From Acidobacteriota bacterium (GTDB lineage: Bacteria; Acidobacteriota; Vicinamibacteria; Vicinamibacterales; UBA8438), in assembly GCA_009838525.1 (NCBI GenBank), contig VXRJ01000016.1:62001-126000 (forward strand): a stretch of 64,000 bases of DNA, in the 5' to 3' direction. The translations under genes were made by a program, and so were the position numbers. Positions 32,894 to 39,977 of the stretch are shown here, piece after piece; the first letter of the stretch is position 1; each line of letters begins with the position of its first letter. Under the pieces are notes generated by a model. It searched no databases, was not told the origin of the DNA, and saw only the letters and a program-made list of their open reading frames with translations.

Positions 32894-33556
32894 TCAGAAC
32901 ACGGCCGGGACGCGGGGCGGCGCCGGGAACCCGTTGGAGTACGTGGACTCGTAGCGAAGTCCGTCCCCGTTCTCGTCAAGCCATCCCAGGGACTGCTGGA
33001 AGAGCGCCGGCTCGGGATAGCCCCGAGGGACGGTGCCTTCCAGGACGTAGAGCTTGTTCTCGTGCATGTAGATCGACACGAACGTGCGGGACTCGTCGGG
33101 ATTCGTCAGGTGTAACTGGTGCCCTTCGACGCGATCGACGGTGTTGTAACCCAGGTGCGTCGCCTCGCCGTCCCGCTGCAGGAACTTCCAGGTCGCGAAC
33201 AGCATCGCGCCCAGCACATCGTGCCTCCAGTACCCCTCGCCAGTGAGCCCACCTCCGCTGCACCGCTCCGCGCCCGGCGGGCAATCCTGGGTCCTCTCGG
33301 TGAGGATTCGCTCCGCGTGGCTGTAGTCGGCGACCGTGACGGTGTAGCGGCTCGGACCGGACTCGGCGGCGTACACGCGCGCCGGCAACTCGGCCCCGAA
33401 CTCGGAGACCCAGGTCGTTTCCGTCACCTGCGGCTGGCCCGGGAAGTTGCAGGTGAAGCGATCTTCCTGGCTCGCGAACTCGATCCACTCCTGCGCCGGC
33501 GCGGCCGCGGGAATCGACAGGATTGACGCCATCGCGACGACTGTAATCAGGCGCAT
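32894..33556 (-). CDS. secreted protein of unknown function
   Basis: A 220-residue exported protein (signal peptide to PAAAPAQ). The mature part starts EWIEFASQEDRFTCNFPGQP, a pattern seen in small secreted proteins of unknown role, and has four Cys (CNFPG, DCPPGAERC) that could form two disulfides. GGAGG stands seven bases before ATG 33556, favouring it over ATG 33562. It lies 29 bases downstream of the di-haem cytochrome gene and 27 bases upstream of the DUF6152 gene, so it is likely co-expressed with them. Confidence 0.68.
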   Translation of the reverse strand: MRLITVVAMASILSIPAAAPAQEWIEFASQEDRFTCNFPGQPQVTETTWVSEFGAELPARVYAAESGPSRYTVTVADYSHAERILTERTQDCPPGAERCSGGGLTGEGYWRHDVLGAMLFATWKFLQRDGEATHLGYNTVDRVEGHQLHLTNPDESRTFVSIYMHENKLYVLEGTVPRGYPEPALFQQSLGWLDENGDGLRYESTYSNGFPAPPRVPAVF

Positions 33557-33585
33557 TGTCATTCCTCCCAGGGGTGGCTCCTCAC

Positions 33586-34512
33586 TCAGGGGTCCTGCCG
33601 GCAACGGTCCGCTCCCACGCCGCGCCCTTCGGCGCCCGCGTCACGGTAGACGGCGTGGCAGTTGTCGCAAGCGTCGTTGAGCTGGTCGGTGACCTCGAAC
33701 ACGGCATCGACGCTCCTGGACTGCGACGCCCGATAGGCGGCCCGCCCCGCTTCCACGAGGGCTTCGGTGAACTCCCGCCAATCGGCCCGATCCACGGGAA
33801 CCGGCCTCCCGTTCTCACACCGGCGTCCCGGCGCCAGGAACAGGGGGGCCGACTCGGCCAGCGCCAGCGCGGCCAGGTCGATGGCCTCCCATCCGGGGTA
33901 GACCGTGGCGCCCCACTCGACGTAGTCGAACGGCCTCGCGCCCGTCGGCGGCGGCATGCTGGCCCCCGGGTCCTTGATCTGCACGTTGAAGACGGTATTG
34001 GAAGCGGGAAAGGCGATGGCGCGCATCAGTTGGGCGAGGTTGGCGAGCGGCGCAACGGGAACGTCGCCGCCCGCGGGGGCCGCGGAAGCGGCGGACGACA
34101 CGGGGAGCGCCAAGCCCGGCAACGCGGCGTCGGTCAGTTCCGCCGGCCCGGCCGGGAAGCCGCCAGCCTGAAGGATGTAGGCCCCAAGATCGATCGATTC
34201 GTCACGCGAGAGGGGCGCCGGCGCCTGTAGGGGCATGGTGTTCTGGATCTTGTCGACCAGCTCCACCACCGGACGCGCGCTCCAGATCGACAGGAAGCCG
34301 TCGCCGGCGAGCGGGGGACCGACGGTGCCCTCCAGCGCGTCGCCGTGACAGGTCGCGCATTGATCCTGGTAGACCTGCCGGCCGCGCGTCGCCTGTTCGA
34401 CGGTGTACACACCCTCGGTCACCGTCTGCGCTTGTGCAGCGTCCCCGGCAAGGACGCATGTCAGGGCGAGCAACCCGATCGCCACACGCTCGAATCGAAG
34501 CGGCGCGACCAT
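33586..34512 (-). CDS. di-haem c-type cytochrome, class I plus class II-like
   Basis: A 308-residue exported electron carrier with two haem c attachment sites. The first, CATCHGDALEG, lies near the N-terminus after QVYQDQ, as in class I cytochromes, followed by LSRDESIDLGAYILQAGGFP with a Met-containing stretch. The second, CDNCHAVYRD, lies about 15 residues from the C-terminus after a helical segment, the placement seen in class II (c' or c556) cytochromes. So two different cytochrome folds appear fused. ATG 34512 follows a GTG that could also start it. It is 106 bases downstream of the phd-vapC pair and heads a small cluster. Confidence 0.83.
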   Translation of the reverse strand: MVAPLRFERVAIGLLALTCVLAGDAAQAQTVTEGVYTVEQATRGRQVYQDQCATCHGDALEGTVGPPLAGDGFLSIWSARPVVELVDKIQNTMPLQAPAPLSRDESIDLGAYILQAGGFPAGPAELTDAALPGLALPVSSAASAAPAGGDVPVAPLANLAQLMRAIAFPASNTVFNVQIKDPGASMPPPTGARPFDYVEWGATVYPGWEAIDLAALALAESAPLFLAPGRRCENGRPVPVDRADWREFTEALVEAGRAAYRASQSRSVDAVFEVTDQLNDACDNCHAVYRDAGAEGRGVGADRCRQDP

Positions 34513-34618
34513 CACGAACCTACCTTATCGCCGGTCGCTCACCCCCGCAAGACTGGGAAAAGCGTCAGTTTGCCAGCGGATGCGGGCGGACCTGGAATGT
34601 CACGAGAATAGGAGCCCG

Positions 34619-35014
34619 CTACGGCGCGATCGTCAGTGGATGCGCAACCAGTTGACGATCCGTTGTAAGTAGTCTCAAGCCTTCTTTCTGGGCCTGCAAC
34701 AGGAGCATCTCATCGAACGGGTCATGGTGAGCGATGGAAACGTCGAGTTTCCGCGCAGCGTGATTGACGGTCATCGGGAGGAACGTCACGTCCTGTTGTT
34801 CCAGCGCGGCAATCACATCTTCCGGGTCGAAGCGACTCTTTCGGGCGCCAGCCCGGTCGCGAGCCTGGAACTTGAGCCGCATCTCCCAGATCGACACGGC
34901 GCTGACGAAAATACGTGCGGCGTGGTCGTCCAGGAACCGGCGTTCGGCATCGGAGAGTCCGTCTCCGGTCGCCATGAACCGATAGAGGTAGAACGTGTCA
35001 AGAAGGACGTCCAT
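34619..35014 (-). CDS. PIN-domain toxin with unusual first motif
   Basis: A 131-residue PIN protein. The N-terminus reads LLDTFYLYRFMATGDGLSD where most members of this Phd-partnered group have LLDTHALLW; the catalytic Asp is kept but the His is replaced by Phe. Other motifs are normal: VSAVSIWEMRLKF and IAHHDPFDEMLLLQAQKEGLRLLTTD. It lies 11 bases after the Phd-type antitoxin. The gene set that follows encodes a cytochrome and two secreted proteins. Activity is probable since the four acidic positions seem present. Confidence 0.85.
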   Translation of the reverse strand: MDVLLDTFYLYRFMATGDGLSDAERRFLDDHAARIFVSAVSIWEMRLKFQARDRAGARKSRFDPEDVIAALEQQDVTFLPMTVNHAARKLDVSIAHHDPFDEMLLLQAQKEGLRLLTTDRQLVAHPLTIAP

Positions 35015-35025
35015 CGGTCGCGTAC

Positions 35026-35298
35026 CTACTCATTCTCAAGGCCCAGCACCCGACGGCTCAACGCCGGATCCTCGAATGCCTCCTTCCATTCCGCCACCTC
35101 GTCGGCCGGCGCGTTCTCGATGCCGAGCCTCCGTCGAGCCTCCTCCAGCTTGTCGAAGTCGATCCCTCCCCGCGGGCGGCAGCGCACCAACTCCACGGTC
35201 GGTACGCCGTGCCTGGTGATAACGACTCGCTCGCCCTTCTGGGCGGCTGAAATGAGCTCCGACAGTCGCGCCTTGGCTTCTCGCACCGCAAGTTCCAC
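35026..35298 (-). CDS. Phd/YefM-family antitoxin
   Basis: A 90-residue antitoxin: ELAVREAKARLSELISAAQ and GERVVITRHGVPTVELV form the Phd/YefM DNA-binding fold; the tail from about residue 50, ending FEDPALSRRVLGLENE, is the toxin-wrapping part. AAGGAGAG lies six bases before the ATG. An inverted repeat surrounds its promoter, consistent with conditional autorepression by the antitoxin-toxin complex. Confidence 0.88.
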   Translation of the reverse strand: MELAVREAKARLSELISAAQKGERVVITRHGVPTVELVRCRPRGGIDFDKLEEARRRLGIENAPADEVAEWKEAFEDPALSRRVLGLENE

Positions 35299-35325
35299 GG
35301 TTCACTCTCCTTGACCGGTTGGCTG

Positions 35326-35363
35326 TCAACTCAATATAGGCGGGCCGGGTTGACAAAACAAGA
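35326..35363 (-). promoter_or_regulatory. phd-vapC promoter with flanking inverted repeat
   Basis: On the minus strand: TTGTTT (35358-35363), 17-base spacer, TATATT (35335-35340). TGTCAAC (35351-35357) and GTTGACA (35326-35332) form a 7-bp perfect inverted repeat on either side of the -10 box, a likely operator for the Phd antitoxin. The leader to the ATG is about 30 bases. Confidence 0.55.
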
Positions 35364-35427
35364 CTACAACGTGACTACATAGCGCAATCCTCGTTGGCAG
35401 CCCGTTCCGTCGGCGCACTTCCTTGGT

Positions 35428-37656
35428 CTATTCCGCCAGCGGATGCGGCCGGAACTGGAACTTCACGAGAATCGGCTTGGAGATGGACCGGTACTCGCCG
35501 TTCTCGATGGCGAAACCATCCTCGGCGTGCCACACGGTGTCGGAGCCGGTTGACGAGTAGACGCCGCGGCCCTTCCACCCTGCGTCGGGATCGTCGATCC
35601 GGCCGTCGAGACCGCGCGGGTGAAAGCCGGCCAGAGGATAAGGCACCCGCATCACGACGGTCTCGCCGGTCTCGGGCAGGAGGGCGACGAGGGAATCGGA
35701 GCCCGTGCCGGTCGCAATCGGCACGTTCTCCCCGAGGCCCAAGGTGTCGAACTGATCGACCCAGTTGTAGTAGTTGTAGTCGGCCCGGATGTCGGTTCCC
35801 TTGAACGTGGGTCCCGGCAACGGGTAGAGGATCCACCCCTCGGCGCAGTGCCGCCCCTCGTGCGCCGTCGGCCCGGTCAGCGTTCCGCACCGGCTCCGAT
35901 CGAAGCTGGCAAGGTGGTTGGTTCCCGACAGCGCCGTCCAGATGACGCCGTTACGGTCGACGTCGAGACCGCGCGGCATGAAGCCGACCTCACCGGTCGC
36001 CTCGACGTCCCAGCGTTCCGACGGCACCTCGAAGACCTCCGCGAGGCAACTCTCCGGCGGGTTGTCGCCTACCACCACGCGCACGATCCGGCCGGGATAG
36101 GAATCTTGCGCGCCCCAGACCGAGCCGTCGACCGGGTTGACGATGATGCCGTACGCTCCCACCTCCACGCGCGTATCCAGCGCCGGGTCGAAGTCGTACG
36201 TGCTCGCGGTGGCGTCCTCCTCGAACCGGGCGCCGCGCACGAGCGTCGGCTCGTTCCAGGGCTTCGTGATCCGGCCATCGCCGTTGGTGTCGATCACGGT
36301 CGGGCACCAGCCCTGCGCCAGTTGCCCGTCGCCCGTCTCGTCGAAGAGCTTCGTGTCGAGCCAGCCGAAGACGGGGCTGTTCGGCCGACTGAGGAACAAC
36401 GTCTCGTTGTCGTCGTGCGCGAACTGGAGGTGATGGCTGCCGAAGCAGGTGTCCACCATCGTGAACTGCTGCGTCTCCGGGTCGTAGTAGCTCACGTTGC
36501 GGCCGGAGCGCTCCAGCGGGAAGTAGTCGCCGAACCGATTGCCGCCCCCCTCCCGGCACCATTCAGGCTGATTCTCCGGCGGGCGCAGCGTCGCCGTGTA
36601 CCAGACCCGGCCCCGACTGTCGAGCATCGGGTTGTGAATGCTGGCCGGGTTGAAACGCGCGAGGTCCGCCAGGCGCGAGGGCGGATAGCCCGACTGGGCG
36701 TAGGACGCACGCATCGTCGAGCGATCCGCCAGGGTCGGGATGCGGACCATGGTCGCGGTGTGGGTATTCGGATCGAGCATGGCCAGGTTGTCGTTGGCGA
36801 TGTCGACGCCGTAGATCGGGCCGTGGGCGTTCACGGTCGGATTGCGCTTGTCGGTGGACGCCTCGTCGTGGATCTTGCCCATCTCGTCGGTCCATTCCCA
36901 CTGGGTCAGGACCAGGTTCCGCTCCACGCCCCGCGGGCGCGGCGGCGCCGGCGGCACCTCGCCGGTGGCGATGCGGTCGCTCCAGTCCGCGAACATGCGC
37001 AGCCCGCTCTCGCGCCCGAACCGCGACATCCACATGCTCATTTCGCCGCCGCGCTGCCCCATCCGGACACGTTGATCCCAGGCGTCGGCGGTCGAGTCGT
37101 ACTGTTGACCGTCCGGGTGCTCGCGCGTGAACTTCCCTCCGACCTGGTGGCAACGCAGGCAGGCCTTCACGTTGTAGAAGTACTCGTGCCGCGTCCGAAG
37201 CTGCTCGCTGATGCCGTTACCCTCCGGGCCGGTGCCCGGGAACTCTCTCGCCTCCGGCGGCTCCAACAGCGACAGCCAGTGGCTGGCAGGATAGATCTCC
37301 GCGGCCTCCCGGGGCGTCGGCGCAGCCACGGCCGTCAAACGCAGGTCGTCGCCCGGAGCCGCCGCCACCGGCGCCGAATCGACCAAGCCATAGCCCCGCA
37401 CCCAAACCGTATAGCCCGCCCGCGGAAGCTCCGGCAGGAGGAACCGGCCCTCGTCATCCGTCACGACAATCTTGCGGAACTTCGTCGGCAGAGCGCCGGT
37501 CTCGGCGATGACCCAGACGCCTGCCTCGGGTCCGGCGGTGCTGGTCACGACGCCGGTAATGGTGTCCGGATTGGTTTCCTGTGCACCCAGCGCGAGCCCC
37601 GTCGAACCGAGTGCCAGAAGCACCCCCAACGTCAACTGTTCAAGTCTTCGTGGCAT
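35428..37656 (-). CDS. secreted single-haem protein with carboxypeptidase-regulatory and propeller-like domains
   Basis: A 742-residue exported protein. After the signal peptide (to ALGAQ) comes a carboxypeptidase-regulatory-like domain (about 30-110, TITGVVTSTAGPEAGVWVIA). A single haem c site, CLRCHQVGGKF, follows at about residue 170. The remaining 550 residues look like a lyase-type beta-propeller with repeats such as NVSYYDPETQQFTMVDTCF, NPVDGSVWGAQDSYPG and LDVDRNGVIWTALSG. I recognise the architecture from secreted Acidobacterial proteins but no function. It sits upstream of the phd-vapC/cytochrome cluster on the same strand with a 129-base gap holding the phd promoter. Confidence 0.78.
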   Translation of the reverse strand: MPRRLEQLTLGVLLALGSTGLALGAQETNPDTITGVVTSTAGPEAGVWVIAETGALPTKFRKIVVTDDEGRFLLPELPRAGYTVWVRGYGLVDSAPVAAAPGDDLRLTAVAAPTPREAAEIYPASHWLSLLEPPEAREFPGTGPEGNGISEQLRTRHEYFYNVKACLRCHQVGGKFTREHPDGQQYDSTADAWDQRVRMGQRGGEMSMWMSRFGRESGLRMFADWSDRIATGEVPPAPPRPRGVERNLVLTQWEWTDEMGKIHDEASTDKRNPTVNAHGPIYGVDIANDNLAMLDPNTHTATMVRIPTLADRSTMRASYAQSGYPPSRLADLARFNPASIHNPMLDSRGRVWYTATLRPPENQPEWCREGGGNRFGDYFPLERSGRNVSYYDPETQQFTMVDTCFGSHHLQFAHDDNETLFLSRPNSPVFGWLDTKLFDETGDGQLAQGWCPTVIDTNGDGRITKPWNEPTLVRGARFEEDATASTYDFDPALDTRVEVGAYGIIVNPVDGSVWGAQDSYPGRIVRVVVGDNPPESCLAEVFEVPSERWDVEATGEVGFMPRGLDVDRNGVIWTALSGTNHLASFDRSRCGTLTGPTAHEGRHCAEGWILYPLPGPTFKGTDIRADYNYYNWVDQFDTLGLGENVPIATGTGSDSLVALLPETGETVVMRVPYPLAGFHPRGLDGRIDDPDAGWKGRGVYSSTGSDTVWHAEDGFAIENGEYRSISKPILVKFQFRPHPLAE

Positions 37657-38127
37657 CGTGCGCTCCCGCTGTCCCCTGCCTCCGACCCTTGCGTCTCCTG
37701 CCGACCATGACCGGTCGGCGGTCCGGCGTCAAGGCCACCTGTCGACCGGGTCCGAGTCGAGAGCTTGGAGCTGCGCCGCGGGAGATTCGTGGGACCCGGC
37801 GGTTTGGGCGTGGGGTGAAGCCTGGCGGATAAGCGGCCGATACGATGCCTGATGCCTCAGAAGGTCTCAGGGTTCAGGGTCCGCCTCAACCACGGCATCA
37901 TCCACGTCCACGCCCAACTTGCCGTCGCCACCGACTGCACCTGGCACTTCCTCTCGCCAGCCGGCAAGACGATCATCGAGATTCCGACCAGCGAAGTCCT
38001 TGGCATCAACACTGGCGCGAGCGCGTAGCGCCGTTGAGCGGAACGCACCGAGGCCCAGGCCCGGCTGGTGGGCTCAGAACGAGCGGGTGTAGCCCGCCGC
38101 GACGCGCCCCCTCGATAACGGTGGCGG
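37657..38127. other. 470-base stretch with little coding evidence
   Basis: Between the divergently placed 35.4-37.7 kb gene and the M28 peptidase stop there is one short possible reading frame (37852-38028, listed separately). The rest shows no repeats of the palindromic family, no RNA gene and no clear promoter. On the minus strand, bases 38074-38127 continue the peptidase frame past its TAG and read GRVAAGYTRSF before a TGA, which resembles the last strand of an outer-membrane barrel and may be a relic. Confidence 0.4.
37852..38028 (+). CDS. possible 58-residue protein of unknown function
   Basis: The frame begins MPQKVSGFRVRLNHGIIHV and continues AQLAVATDCTWHFLSPAGK, then TIIEIPTSEVLGINTGASA. 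Alternating hydrophobic residues and few Arg/Ala runs make it look more like a real protein or protein fragment than the usual GC-rich chance frames here. There is no ribosome-binding sequence before ATG 37852. It could be a truncated gene end. I do not recognise it. Confidence 0.28.
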   Translation: MPQKVSGFRVRLNHGIIHVHAQLAVATDCTWHFLSPAGKTIIEIPTSEVLGINTGASA

Positions 38128-39951
38128 CTACTCCCGCGCGCGGGGAATGAGTTGCAGCGTGACCCGTTCGCCGTCCCGGACGACGATGACTTCGGACGGC
38201 TGGCCGACGCGGAGCAGATCGAGGGCGAACATGTAGTCGTAGATGTCGCCCACCTCGCGTCCGGCGAGGCTTACGATGACGTCGCCCCCTTCGAGGCCCG
38301 CCTCCGCGGCGGGGCCGCCGGCCACGACGCCGGACAGGGCGAGGCCGTCCGTTTCCTGCGTGTAGTCGGGAATCGTGCCGGTGTAGATCCGCATCATCGC
38401 CGTGCCGCCCTGCTGTTCCTCGCGCTCCACTTCGACGAAGTCGGGCGGTTCCGGGCGGAGGGCGAGGCTGGCGGTGACCGCGGAGGCGAGGTCCACGATC
38501 TTCGCGATGCCGTCGTAGTTGAGCGTGTCCGCGTCGTCCGACGGCCGGTGGTACTCCTCGTGGGAACCGGTGAAGAAGTTCAGGCTGGGAACCCCGGCGT
38601 CATTCAGGCTGCGGACATCGGTCGGCAGGTAGGGATCGGCGACGAACGACAGGGTCAGGCCGACCGGCTCGTTCAGCTCCTCCACCAGGTCGGTCCAGAT
38701 GGAGCTGCTGCCGACCGCCTGCACGTTGACGGTGTTCTCACGCAGGCGGCCCACCATGTCGAAGTTGAGGTAGGCGGCGATGTCCTCCGTCGGCACGGGA
38801 GGCCGCTCGACGAAGTCGTCGGAGCCCAGCAGGCCCAGTTCCTCCCCCGACCAGAACGCCAGAATAACGCCCCGATCCCGCTCGACATCCGCCAGCCGCT
38901 CGCCGATCGCCAGGACGGCGGCGGTGCCCGACGCGTTGTCGTCCGCGCCGTTGTGAATCTCCCCCACCTCGTCGTCGCGCGCCAGCGAATCGCCGCCCCG
39001 GCCGCGGCCCAGGTGGTCGTAGTGGGCGCCGAGCAGGAGATACGGCTTGTCGACTTCCGCATCGCGGGTCGGCGGCAGCCAGCCGATGACGTTGTGGCCG
39101 GTGCCGGGCTGGCGTTCGAGGCGGACGTCGAGTGACGCGGTGAGCGGCAGATCGAAGCCGGCGATATGCGGGTTCGCGGTGTCCAACTCGGCCTGCACCT
39201 CGGCGAGGGGACGGCCGGCGCTCTCGATGATCGCGGCGCCGAGCGCGCCGTCGACCGTCGCCGCCACCAGGCCGGCCTCGCCCATCGCGTTGTCGAAGGT
39301 GAGCGGCGCGAGTTCGCCGGCGTTGGGCGACGTCGGACCGGTGACCACGATCAGGCCGACCGCGCCGCGCTCGCGCGCCACGAACGCCTTGTTGCGGAGC
39401 CCGGCGACGCGCGACAGCTCGCCGCGCACGTCGCCCTCCGACTCCTCGGGGAAGTAGCGAAGGACCACGGCGATCTTTCCTTCGACGTCGAGGGTCGCGT
39501 AGCTGTCGTAGCTGAAGCCGTCGGCGGCCTCCGGAACCGACAGGCCGTAGCCGGCAAAGACGAGCGGCGCCTCGACGGCGGCGGTCTCGGAAAAGGCGAG
39601 CCCCCGGACGGACCGCATCCCCTCGGCGGCCGGGGCGGGCAACTCGACGGACGCGCCCTCGGCGTCGGCCAGCCCGATCGTCGTGCCGGTGTCCTCAATG
39701 CCCGCGTTGAACGGGAACTCGTGGCGATACGCGTTGTGACCCGGCAACGGCTCGGCCCCGACCGACTGCAACTGGCCGATCAGGTAGTGCGCGGCCATCT
39801 GCTCGCCCGTCGAGCCGGTGAGCCGGCCCTCGTAGTCGTCGCTCGCCAGCGTCTCGACGACCGTCCGGGTGTCGTGCGGCGGTGGCGGGCCGCAGGCGAC
39901 CACCAAAACAACCAATCCAACCAGCGATCCGGTCCACGTGCGCGCTCTCAT
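38128..39951 (-). CDS. M28-family metallopeptidase lipoprotein with PA and PDZ domains
   Basis: A 607-residue exported aminopeptidase-type enzyme. The signal peptide ends in a good lipobox, VVLVVACG (Cys 20). Domains: a protease-associated insert (about 110-235, PLVFAGYGLSVPEA...), then the di-zinc M28 core with LLLGAHYDHLG, HNGADDNASGTAAVL, FWSGEELGLLGS, YLNFDMVGRL and EEYHRPSDDADTL, which hold all metal ligands and the catalytic Glu. The C-terminus is a PDZ domain (GLALSGVVAGGPAAEAGLEG, GDVIVSLAGREV). It probably trims peptides at the cell surface or in the periplasm. Its start is divided by only 26 bases from the lhr stop on the same strand. Confidence 0.92.
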   Translation of the reverse strand: MRARTWTGSLVGLVVLVVACGPPPPHDTRTVVETLASDDYEGRLTGSTGEQMAAHYLIGQLQSVGAEPLPGHNAYRHEFPFNAGIEDTGTTIGLADAEGASVELPAPAAEGMRSVRGLAFSETAAVEAPLVFAGYGLSVPEAADGFSYDSYATLDVEGKIAVVLRYFPEESEGDVRGELSRVAGLRNKAFVARERGAVGLIVVTGPTSPNAGELAPLTFDNAMGEAGLVAATVDGALGAAIIESAGRPLAEVQAELDTANPHIAGFDLPLTASLDVRLERQPGTGHNVIGWLPPTRDAEVDKPYLLLGAHYDHLGRGRGGDSLARDDEVGEIHNGADDNASGTAAVLAIGERLADVERDRGVILAFWSGEELGLLGSDDFVERPPVPTEDIAAYLNFDMVGRLRENTVNVQAVGSSSIWTDLVEELNEPVGLTLSFVADPYLPTDVRSLNDAGVPSLNFFTGSHEEYHRPSDDADTLNYDGIAKIVDLASAVTASLALRPEPPDFVEVEREEQQGGTAMMRIYTGTIPDYTQETDGLALSGVVAGGPAAEAGLEGGDVIVSLAGREVGDIYDYMFALDLLRVGQPSEVIVVRDGERVTLQLIPRARE

Positions 39952-39977
39952 CGTTCTATCCCCCCGAGGCCCAAGGA

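Noticed and set aside
38074-38127. Possible barrel-protein end (GRVAAGYTRSF) after the M28 peptidase stop
   Set aside because: Only about 17 codons; too short to tell a relic from chance, so only noted in the gap entry.
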